DNA of 64,000 bases from Euryodendron excelsum (Eukaryota; Streptophyta; Magnoliopsida; Ericales; Pentaphylacaceae). Shown one piece after another: positions 54,541-64,000 of this stretch. The stretch lies in contig CM065397.1 in NCBI GenBank assembly GCA_033060915.1, forward strand, positions 23,652,501-23,716,500, in the 5' to 3' direction. The translations under genes were made by a program, and so were the position numbers. Every line of letters starts with the position of its first letter. The stretch's first letter is position 1. The notes below the pieces were generated by a model. It was given only the letters and a program-made list of their open reading frames with translations, was not told the origin of the DNA and made no database searches.

Positions 54541-55700
54541 CAAGAGTTGCAAACTCAATATTGACAACTGGAGAAAATCAGAAAGCAAGTGAATGATGTA
54601 GTTAGAACTGACTTCTCTATACATGAAGATGGTATATTGATGTTTGGAACTCACTTTTGTGGACCAAAAAATTTGCTTTAAAGAAAAAGATTTTTGAAGA
54701 GGCACATCAGTCGTTGTATGCTATGCATCCGGGGAACACCAAAATGTATCATGATCTCTGGGAAGTGTATTGGTGGCCTTGCATAAAGAAAGAGATTGTG
54801 GAGTTTGTGGCTAAAGGTTTAACTTGTCAACAAGTAAAAGTAAAACATCAGAAACTAGTAGGTTTGTTGCAACATCTTCCTATTCCTCAATGGAAGTGGG
54901 AGCACATTACCATGGACTTTGTGGTGCGATTACCAAGAACCCAAAGTGAATTTGATTCTATTTGGGTGATTGTTGATAGGTTGACCAAATCAGCTTATGT
55001 TTTTTACCCATTAAGACTACTTATACTCTTGACAAGTATGCAAAGTTATATGTTGATGAGATTATTAGGTTGCATGGAACTCCAGTATCAATAGTTATAG
55101 ATAGGGATCCAAGATTTAGTCCTAGATTTTGACCCAATTTGTAGCAAGCTATGGGTACAACCCTGAAGTTTAGTACATCATTTCATCCTCAAACTAATGG
55201 GCAATCAGAGAGAACTATTTAGATTTTGGAAGATATGCTGAGAGCTTATGTACTTAACTTCAAAGGTAGTTGAGAGCATCATCTAGCTTTGATAGAGCTT
55301 ACATATAACAACAGCTATCAATCCAGTATTGGGATGGCCCCATTTGAAACTTTGTATGGGTGTCGATGTAGAACTCCAATATGTTGGAGTGAGGTGGGAA
55401 AGAGACAGTTATTAGGTCCAAAGATGATTCAAGATATAACCGAGAAAGTTAAAGTTGTTCAGGAACACTTGAAATAGCACAAAGTAGACAGAAAAGCTAT
55501 GCGAACAATGGAAGAAGAGAATTGAAGTTTGAAGTTGGTGATCAAGTGTTTTTGAAAGTTTCTCTATGGAAGGGTAATTTGAGATTCGGGAAGAAAGAGT
55601 GTTGAGTCCAAGGTACATTGGACTTTATACTATTGTTGAGAAAGTTGGCACAATAGCTTATTAGTTGAATCTACCTTCGGAAATGTCTAAGTTGCATGAT
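54541..55700 (+). pseudogene. Integrase of the Tekay element
   Basis: The zinc-binding region is KIFEEAHQSLYAMHPG with a later LTCQQ (first Cys of the pair is Gly). The core is WKWEHITMDFVVRLP and DRLTKSAYVF, then VIDRDPRFS and TNGQSERT, giving D, D and E. The later part, GMAPFETLYGCRCRTPICW, is a conserved C-terminal block. Stops occur near 55091, 55131, 55220 and 55475, with frame changes. It would integrate element cDNA. Confidence 0.85.
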
Positions 55701-55960
55701 GTCTTTCATGTTTCCATGTTAAGAAAGTATATGTCGAATTCTTCTCATCTGTTGACTCGGTAACCAATAAAGTTAGAAGACGATTTAAGTTATGTTGAAG
55801 AACCTGTTCAAATACTAGAATGTACAGAACAAGTTCTACGTGACAAGGTAATACCATTGGTGAAAGTGTTGTTTAGGAGTCATTTAATCGAGGAGGCCAC
55901 TTGGGAGAATGAGGAGACAATGAAGAATCAATAGCCGTATCTATTCTAGTTCGGTATGTG
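55701..55960 (+). pseudogene. Chromodomain at the end of Tekay pol
   Basis: After VFHVSMLRKYMSNSSHLL the frame reads LSYVEEPVQILECTEQVLR and LFRSHLIEEATWENEETM, a chromodomain with the usual VEEPVxIL start and EATWE end. This marks a chromovirus; in the family the domain targets integrase to heterochromatin. It is cut by TAG stops near the C-terminus. Confidence 0.85.
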
Positions 55961-55995
55961 AATTTAAGGATGAAATTCTTAAAGAAGTGAAGAAT

Positions 55996-58526
55996 TGTAA
56001 AACCCTAACTTGCTTAGCATTATGTTTAGCTTAATTGCATATGTTGTTAAGCATAATTACATTAATTGAGGTGCTTGATTAGTATGTTTTAATAAGAGTA
56101 TGCTATGTGATGATTATCATATTTTTTAGCATGATTAATTAGCTTAATTCTTGATTAATTAGTTTAATTAATCTTCATGCTTAGCTTATGTTAATGATGA
56201 ATAATTATATAAATGTGATTAATTATATTAATCATATTGATTAGTGGTGGATTAATGAAGGAGGAACTAGGAGGTGCCACCTAGGTGTGTACTTCACTTA
56301 AGTGAGATATGTGCATCACTTGTGTGCTTCATCTCATTTGTTAGCATTGTGTGTGTGCGTGTGGCATGTGGCATTATAAATACACTTTATATCTATTGTT
56401 GACTTAAAAGCCAAGGAGAGATGAGCTTGTGTAGAGAAAAGTGTTTGGCAAAAGAGAAAGTAAGAGAAAAAGAGAGAAAAATGAGAGGAAATAAGAGAAG
56501 CGGAGGAATTGGAAGGGGAAGCTTATGATTTTGTTGTTAGAGGTAAGAAACCTCATGTTCATACTTAATTCATTGCATTTTAATGGATTGTTATATGCTA
56601 GCATACTTTTGTATGCCATGAAAGTGAGATTAAGGTGAAGGAGGGAAGGTTGTATATGGTTTCTAAGAGCAAGCCTTGAATCTTGCATATGGTTGTGTTT
56701 TGATGTGTTAAAAACTTGTTTGAGACCTTAGAAGTTCATTTTGAACCTTTGGAATAGTTATTATTGTGTTGGGGTTGTTTGGGTAGCTTAGAAACATATT
56801 TTAAGAAGTTGTATTTTCGAGCAAAAGTGGGGGGGTTGACTCATTTTCTCAAGGAGTCGACACATGTAACATTTTTCTATATACCTTTGTTCTTTGACCT
56901 GAGGAGTCGACTCTTGGAGCAAAATGGTCGACACATTTAACATCTTTTTATAGACTTTTGCTTTCTGTCTCTAGGAGTTGACTCTTGTAATAGGCAGAGT
57001 CAGCACATTATGCCCAGGAGTTGACACCTGGAGCAGAGGAGTCTACACATTTTAACATTTTGTCAAAACTTTGCTCTCTATCTCTAGGGTTCGACACCTG
57101 TGGCTTAAGAGATTGACACTTGTGACTGGAGTAGTCGGCACACTTTGATAAAATGGTCATATCTCACTCTAGAAAACTTGAAATGGTGCACCATTTGAAG
57201 CGTTGAAAAGTAGATTCATAGATCTTTCTATTTATGTAAAGTTTGTACTCTAACTCCTTGTAAATTGAGAGATATTAGAGTTTAAAGTTGACATTGTATT
57301 GCATTGGAGAAGAGTGATTTACCATCCTATTGAGTTCTAATGCATCATTGATGTTCTAAATCACATGTTTAAGGAGTATAAGCCATGAACCTGCTTTTTT
57401 TTATGATTAATTGTATATTTTTCACAAGTTTGACATGGCTTTGGATGATAAGTTCGAAAGCAGACCAAAGTACTCCAGTTCAACGAAAGGAGTGACTCAA
57501 TTGTGTTTGTAAGTAATAAAAGGTGGGAATTTAAGATATTCTTTCTCATATTGAATTGAATACCTTATTATCTATATTGATGATGATTGTTGGATTATGA
57601 GGTGATATTTGCATACATCATATTGTGTAAATAACTTGCATTAGACAGGAGAAGGTTCGATCACGTGGGACCAACCTAAGTTTTAGTCACAGTGGACTAA
57701 CCTCATAGGGTGTCACGGTAGACATTCCTTGATAACAAGCTATCGATATATTGTGTCAATATTATCTAAATTGCACGTACATTTGTGGTGTATCAGACAT
57801 TACATTACAAGAGATATAACATTTCGTGGTGGTGGTTTGTTTATTGGTAGATTATTCATTGATTTTCTATTGTTCATTCTTTATAAGTATGAATATCTTG
57901 TGAGCACGTTGATATATGGCTCATATCCACATAGATTGTCTTGCTGGTAACAATTGAGATGGAGTATCAGTTCACTGCAGTTGTCGTTGTGACTATAGTG
58001 GCTTTCGTCTTTATGGTTGATGTCGAGTTGGAGTGCTTCAAGAAGCTCTTGTTCATGTGTCGGTGGCCTGTAACCATGTTGTTTATGAGATGAGAGCTTG
58101 TTGGAGTTTATTTATATTTGGCCCTGTATTATTATGAATTTCATTTCAATGGCTTTTTATCTTGATGTATGATGGATTATGGGTTTATATATATATATAT
58201 ATATAATATTGTGTTTATTCCTATAAAATTTCTATATTTGGGATTACGTTGAGGTTTCGCTTACAGATAGATGACATGTGCAATCACGTTCACTATAAGA
58301 AGGCATTAATGATACTTGATTAGGAGCGGGAGTGACAACAATAGTTAAGGGTAGTGACTTTTTATGACAAAAAGGTGAAATGTATGGTAGTAGACCAAGT
58401 GATTCAAAGATGAGGTGTGTTTCCATATTAAGGATACTTAGTTTAGTAGCAGGGGTTTCCAAAAAGTGAAGCCTATTACGAGTTTTCCATAAGGAAGATG
58501 TTGAATAAGGAGGGCGAGGGTGTCAC
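55996..58526 (+). repeat. 3' LTR of the Tekay element
   Basis: It starts TGTAAAACCCTAAC at 55996 after purine-rich AAAGAAGTGAAGAAT. The TATA box ATTATAAATACAC is near 56374. A cluster of GAGTCGAC-type words lies at 56820-57150. The right end is uncertain: GGGTGTCAC at 58526 fits the usual end of this lineage, but GCTTACA at 58265 is an alternative. A TA microsatellite lies at about 58189-58205. Confidence 0.7.
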
Positions 58527-59229
58527 TTCTTGCATTTCGTATTAAAAATTTTACTTCATCACTTGAGTGCTTAGTTTTTTTTTTTTTTAATAGCAAAAGC
58601 AAGATTATATTAGAAAACAACATAACAGAAGGGAAGCTACAAGCCAAAGGCATTACAGAATTCCAAAAGGAGAAGGGCCAAGGGGTAGGTTAAACATAAT
58701 TCAACCAGCTAGAATAAAAGAAAAGAAACATATCTCATAAGGGAAGGATCCAAGGATTTTACACCATCAATGGAGTAAAAGAAAGAGTGACAAGCAATGC
58801 TCCCTCCCTTCAACTTTGATTGAATCCAACGTAGAACCTGCATTTTGAGATCCTTCCACTATATCTTCCCAGATAATTACTTTGTTGTTGAAAAAGGCAA
58901 TGTTCCTTGCTAGCCAAATGTTCCAAATAATTACTTGAAACAAAGTCTCCCAGATATAAGAACCTAACTTGCCATTTTTGCAATCAAGCCACCAAGAGAA
59001 TAGATAATCAATGGATGGAGTAGATACCTAAGCTAATCCCTACCAATTAAGGATGCTTGACCAAACCAACCATGAGATTCTGCATTTCAAAAGGAGATGA
59101 TCATAGTCTTCCAATTTTGTTTTACAGAATACACACATAACATTTGCGCCATGTTGCAAGATATTCCTAGATAAAAGGAAAATTTTAGTTTTAATCATTC
59201 CTTATAGTGCCAAGCAGCTAAAGATCTGC

Positions 59230-59870
59230 ACCTTTAAAGGGGCTCATGATTTCCAAATGGCTGCCCTTTCTGATGGATAGTGATTATCTACCTCCTCTGC
59301 AGCTACACAAAAGGATTTTGAAGAGAAAAGACCATTTGAGCTTGTTGACGATAACATTTTATTTACTGAGGATCGGTTAGAGACCACTCTTTCACCCAAC
59401 AACCTGAGCTCTCCCATACAATTTTGTTCCCATGCAAATAGTCTTCTCCTGAACTTTAGGTCCCAATCCCCTGCTTCCTTCAAATGTCAAAAAAGTATTG
59501 CACTTTTCTGAGTTGATAAAAAGAACAACCTAGGGAATTTATCTTTTAGCACTAACCCATCCACCCAAGGATCCTCCCAGAAAGAAGTTAAGCTTCCAGA
59601 GCCAATAGCAATTTTGAGGTGGGACTTAAGAATGCTCATGAATGGCAATTAATCTTCCTTGGCCATTGTGATGTCTTTCATCAATGTTGAAAGCTCAAAA
59701 TCTGCATCTTGAGGGAAGAACCATCTTGAATCAGACCAATTATATTTAAAACATATGGCTTTTCTCCACAAGGCATCTCTTTCCTTGGCAAATCCCCACC
59801 ACCATTTTGCTAACAAAGCCATATTCATGACTCTAATAGGGATCAAGCCTAATCCTCCATTCTGTTTACT
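59230..59870 (-). pseudogene. LINE C-terminal region (zf-RVT type)
   Basis: Minus strand. MALLAKWWWGFAKERDALWR with WSDSRWFFPQDADFE (59649-59846) and FRRRLFAWEQNCMGELRLL with GLFSSKSFCVAAEE (59244-59483) match the region after reverse transcriptase in plant L1 ORF2 proteins. The pieces are in different frames. Confidence 0.75.
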
Positions 59871-60199
59871 ACTTAAAACATTTCTCTAACAAACACAATA
59901 TATCCCTTTAGGAATTTCCCTATAGGAATTTGCTCTGGAGCTTGTCAATTTCCCTACACACCTTTATAGGAGCTCTAAACAATGAAAGATAATAAATTGG
60001 CAAACTTGCTAGGGTGGATTTGATAAGAGTTAATTTGACCCCAATGGACAGGTACTAGACAACTTGGGATTTACTCCTATAAAAAGACCAAGATAAGATA
60101 AAATGAGATTTTAAGATTTGCAATTGAGAATCTCTTTTGCCCTTGAAAGGAGGTCATTATCAACACCAATTCCATAGACAACTAATTTTTTGAAGTTAA

Positions 60200-61000
60200 T
60201 TCTAAGACTAGAAAGGAGTTCAAAGCACCTTATTATACTTTTAACAGTTTTCAATTCCTCCCGGTATGCAGGGCTGAAAGAGTGTTATCAGCAAACTGGA
60301 GGTGAGTTATGGAGATACATTCATGACTTGTTTGTCCTGCATGGTCTGCTTATCTTGCTAGATCCCTTGAGTATCCTTTGATCAAGCCTATAAATCTTGC
60401 TCTGCAGAGAAGTACATTTAAACCCTCAGCAACAATAATGAAAAGGAAAGGGGATAGGGGATCTACATGCCTAAGGCCTTTAAGCATTCTAAAATCTTTT
60501 GATAGAGAGCCATTGACAAGAATAGAAGTCCATGTTGAGGATAAACATTCCTTAATCCAATTACACCACTTGTCTCCAAATCCCATCTTTTTTCATCATT
60601 GGGAACAGGAACCCCAATTCACATTATCGAAAGCCTTTTCAAAATCCAATTTAATTATTAGTCCTTTGTTCTTATTCTTCTTCCAGTCATCTATAAGCTC
60701 ATTTGCAATCAAGACCCCATCTATTATTTGCTTTCCTTCGACAAAGGCAGTTTGATTTTCACTAATAATTCCTTCCACTAATTTGCTCAATGTAAGAGAT
60801 AGTGTTTTTGACAAAATCTTATAGGCAAAAGATATTGGTGAAATAGGCCTATAATTTGACAAAGACTCAGGGCTATCTAATTTAGGTATGAGAGTTATAA
60901 AGGATGAGTTAATACTTTTAGGCAGCTTTCCATTCCTAAAGAATACTTCCATAAATCTAAGTAAATCACCCTTTAAAATATCCCAATACTTCTGCCAAAA
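60200..61000 (-). pseudogene. LINE reverse transcriptase
   Basis: Minus strand. SFITLIPKLDSPESLSNYRP with ISPISFAYKILSKTLS, then IISENQTAFVEGKQIIDGVL and KLDFEKAFDNVNW (60596-60952), then LRHVDPLSPFLFIIVAEGLN (60350-60586), are L1 RT blocks. The catalytic box reads QFADNTL (60284-60295) where FADD is expected, so the second Asp is lost. Frame breaks occur near 60590 and 60345. Confidence 0.85.
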
Positions 61001-62400
61001 ATGTCGGCTGAATCCATCTGGACCATGAGATTTGTTCCCATTATAGCTATCAATAACCTGTTTAACTTCATGTACCTCAAACTTTGCTTGTAGGCCTAAT
61101 TGCTCTTCTTAGCTTAATTTTCTTTGGATTTCACCTTCAAGACTTGGCCTCTGATTAAGATCTTAATTGAAAATGTTCTGGAAATGATTGAAGATAGCTT
61201 CTTTGGTTAAAGCTAGGCTAGTTATGATCATTCCATTTACCAATATCTAACCTATAAAATTTCTCCTAAATCTAGTCTTCATTGTAGAGTAGATGTACTT
61301 GGTGTTTCGGTCACCTAGCTTGAGTCAAAGCCTCCTTGACTTTTGTCTGCTCACTGACTCCTCTATCAAGTAACAATGCCATAATTTTTGTTGTAGAGCT
61401 CTTACCTTTTGAATTTTATTAGTTGACGATTGTTGCTCACCTAATAAATCTAACTGATGGAGTTCCTCTTTTATAGCCTTTGATTTTTTATTCCATGCAC
61501 ACATTTTCTCTTTACTCCAATCTTTGATCTAAGATTTTAGAATTTTTGTTTCCTAGCTAGAACAAAAGCTGCCCATCCTGATAAGCTTGAAGAAAACCAG
61601 TTATCTTGTATAAGCATATAGAAGGACTTACATTTAAACCATGCATTAAACACTTTGAATGGTTTGGGACCTTAATCCTAACTTTTATCTATCAAAAGTA
61701 TTGAACAATGATCAAACACCATTCTCTGCAGTCCCCATTAGGCACAATTATCCAGCCAGTCTCTACTTAGAATGAACCTATCAAGCCTACTCCAGACCCC
61801 ATCTAATTGTAGGTTTGACCATGTGAAGCTCTTGCCTATCATGGGGATGTCTACCAGCTCTGCTTTTTTGGTGAAGGACAAAAAAAATTTCGTTATAGAT
61901 GTCATTCTAAGGCATGAAGATCTTTCTTTTGTTCTGAGTATTTTATTGAAGTCCCTAACCATGCACCACAGCATAGACCATTGTGATGTTGATGTTAGTA
62001 GCTTTGCCCATAGCTCATCTCATTCCTCTACTTTATTAGGTGCATGAGTGTTGAGAATAGCGCATATGAGTAACTCTTGATTTGTCCTACAAGAAATATG
62101 AAGTGTTTTTCTTTATGGTTGAATTCAGTGCTGAAAAAGCCTTCCTCCCATAGACATAAGAGGCCCTCAGAAGAGCCTTCTGAGTTCACACTTTCCCAAT
62201 TGAAGCTAGGTTTGCCCCAAAGTGATCGTATTTTTCTATCATTGCAATCCTTCCATTTAGATTCCTATATTAGGATCATATCTATGGAATATCCCAAGAT
62301 CATTTTCCTGACCATTTTCCTTTTCTGCTCTTTTCCTAAACCACAAACACTACATATTAGCATCTTCATTAACACAATTTTACAAACACCTTTTGTACTT
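61001..62400 (-). pseudogene. LINE linker and endonuclease region
   Basis: Minus strand. LWCMVRDFNKILRTKERSS and IPMIGKSFTWSNLQLDGVWS with LDRFILSRDWLD (61738-61974) correspond to the C-terminal half of the L1 apurinic-type endonuclease, where GDFN is usual and RDFN is found here. Upstream (62000-62400) only weak traces are readable. The linker at 61001-61737 has many stops. Confidence 0.75.
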
Positions 62401-62412
62401 AATTCTTAGGAA

Positions 62413-62907
62413 TCAATCCTTCCTTCCACAGTTTTGCAAGCCTGTCTTCCTTTCTCCTCCTACAATGTGCTTATCATAATCCTTCCATTTCAGATCAATA
62501 ATTCTTTGTCTAATCTCTTTTTCTTTTCCTTTGAAATTTATTCCTAAGGCCTTCCCAATCTGAATAGAATTATTTGCCTCCAATAAGCAATGTTCTTCAA
62601 GTTCCTTTAAGATTACCTTGTATCTATTTCTGAAGTCTCCTGATGATAGTGAGCTCATAGCTGTTGAAGTGGATTCTGTATCGATAATCTGCTTTTGAGT
62701 ACCTTGATTTTGCATTTGATTGAGTTTCGTATGTTGTTTTATTCCCATTTCTGAGAGTAGCTTTTTCTTCCTAGTTAGCACCTTGGGGATGTTTGCTGTC
62801 ACTTTGCCAAACAAAACTGACTTTAGAAGAGGATTTTTCTTTTGGGATGAGTTCTTTTTGTTATTTGAGACAACTCTGTGTTTAGGTGGTTCATTGATAT
62901 GGTCCAA
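62413..62907 (-). pseudogene. LINE region upstream of the endonuclease
   Basis: Minus-strand frame of 164 codons, Lys- and Ser-rich, including NRYKVILKELEEHCLLEANN and GINFKGKEKEIRQRIIDLKW. It is consistent with the variable linker between the LINE gag-like part and the endonuclease. No zinc knuckle was seen here; it may have lain beyond 63144. Confidence 0.55.
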
Positions 62908-63144
62908 TGGGCTTGATGTGGGTTCATTATGATCCAGAGCCTTTTAATCACCTTCCATACCTAGATTCTTTCCAACCATAATCATAATTGCAAGGTTTGA
63001 ATTAGTCTCTTCATCATTAACATTTTCAGTACTTGATTCCTTGGAAAGACCATAGGTGGCTGTTGTGGAAAGGATTGCCTCAACAGCTAGCTACTTCCCA
63101 AGATTTTCTTCTCCATCGAGGCATTGCCATTTCATTGCTAAATC

Positions 63145-64000
63145 TGTTGAGTCAATGCCTTAATTTTGATAATAACAAAATATGGTTTAATGATCTAATA
63201 ATTCTACTTAGTGTACAGATTAATTATTAATTAAATCTTGACTTGAAGTTTATCATAATGGAGGATTTGTGATGCAAATATTAGAAAGAAGGTTGGTAAG
63301 CATGAAGGCATAGCATATTCAACAAGTGGAGATCTTATAAGAGAATGAAGAAAATGAATGTCAAGGAAGAAGAATGAAAATACTCAAAGTCTTGATTGAA
63401 AAGATTGGAGACTTTATAGACTTGAAGATATCTTCCAAGAATAGGAGAAGAAGAGACCGACTCAAAGACATGGAAGCTTTCTTAGAAGATTTGAAGATGT
63501 CTTAAAGGTATGGAAGAAATCACAAGACTTGGAAAGTTTTCTTGGAAGAGTTTTTTGAAGTCTATGAAGAAGTTATATTGATTGAAGAATTCTAGAAGAA
63601 ATCTAGAAATAAAAATGTTCAAAGAAGGATAGAAAATCAGTTGAAAAAATGAAGATTTTAAGTCTTGGAAGCTTTCTTAAAGATCATGATAAAGACTTGG
63701 TTAAATGGTTAAAGCATTGATGATGGAAGAGCTCTACAAGTAATGAAAATGAAAAATATTCATCTAGAAAGAATTAAAGATGTTATTGGAGTCATTTAAC
63801 CTTGAAGAAGTATTTGCAAGCTTTAAAAAGCTTATTTGGATAATCCTTGGAAAGATTGGAGACTTTGAAGAAGATTGGATAAATGTTGCAAAAACATGTA
63901 TTCTCGTAAAAAGAGTCGACTCCTCAAGTTTCATGAATCAACTCTTTCGAACAAAGCCTTGGAAATCTGCTGGAGACTTAAAAGAGTTGACTCCTGCTGT
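63145..64000 (+). mobile_element. Ty1/copia LTR, partial at window end
   Basis: It starts TGTTGAGTCAATGCC at 63145 and is the inverted counterpart of the copia solo LTR 36273-38134, sharing TTTTGATAATAACAAAATATGG and ACTTGAAGTTTATCATAATG-type text. It is inserted in the LINE. The GAGTCGACTC word region begins at about 63905, as in the other copy, and the window ends inside it. Confidence 0.85.

Larger units (their letters stand above)
58575..63144 (-). mobile_element. L1-type LINE, minus strand, 5' end lost
   Basis: It ends in a 14-nt poly(A) tail on the minus strand (T run 58575-58588). Going upstream it carries a zinc-binding reverse transcriptase-associated region, reverse transcriptase, endonuclease and a basic linker. 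It is cut at 63145 by a copia LTR. Coding is broken in many places. Confidence 0.88.

Noticed and set aside
56404..56688. Minus-strand hydrophobic frame in the Tekay LTR
   Set aside because: Low-complexity GA-rich DNA read backwards; no family match.

Overview
This is plant nuclear DNA, most likely from a eudicot, although the species cannot be named from the sequence. The evidence is an AT-rich background, one intron-containing plant transporter gene, and dense nesting of plant transposon lineages: Tat, Athila, Ogre-like and Tekay (Ty3/gypsy), Ty1/copia, L1 LINE, SINE, TRIM and hAT-like and Harbinger-like elements. No rRNA, tRNA, CRISPR array or prokaryotic feature was seen. Only one gene looks like an intact host gene.

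Layout. 1-2810 is AT-rich and shows no gene. A minus-strand SINE (2811-2950) is followed by a Harbinger-like MITE (2960-13445). The MITE was split by a 9.9-kb Tat-lineage LTR retrotransposon (3262-13194) with a perfect 5-bp target duplication. That element carries gag-pol with two RNase H domains on the plus strand. It also carries a three-exon gene on the opposite strand, with its own TATA box, ahead of the 3' LTR. Both coding units are broken. Immediately downstream, 13856-20301 encodes a four-exon folate-biopterin transporter of 518 residues. It is followed by a SINE-like insertion, a degenerate array of about 172-bp repeats (21240-22240), a TRIM (23676-24009) and a non-autonomous hAT element (24146-24983).

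From 25118 to 52690 there is a nest of Athila-type elements. A plus-strand LTR with PBS and leader (C, 25118-26632) was split by a full-length minus-strand Athila (A, 26638-49246, target duplication CTCTG). A was itself hit by two large Ogre-like pieces: an LTR plus some internal sequence at 33794 to about 40660, and a solo LTR at 43227-48130. The first of these was hit by a copia solo LTR (36273-38134, target duplication CCCTC). A third Athila LTR (B, 49693-52244) is split by another solo LTR (D). A truncated Tekay chromovirus (52690-58526), an L1-type LINE (58575-63144, minus strand) and a second copia LTR that runs off the window complete the region.

The most striking pattern found: many LTRs here carry a cluster of CpG-centred palindromic words, usually just upstream of the TATA box. 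Each family uses a different word: TTCGAA, TCCGGA, GTCGAC, TGCGCA or GGCGCC. In Athila A the same TTCGAA cluster plus a TATA box recurs inside the element, just upstream of the ORF that follows pol. The transporter is the only likely functional protein-coding gene; the other coding regions are decayed transposon genes.
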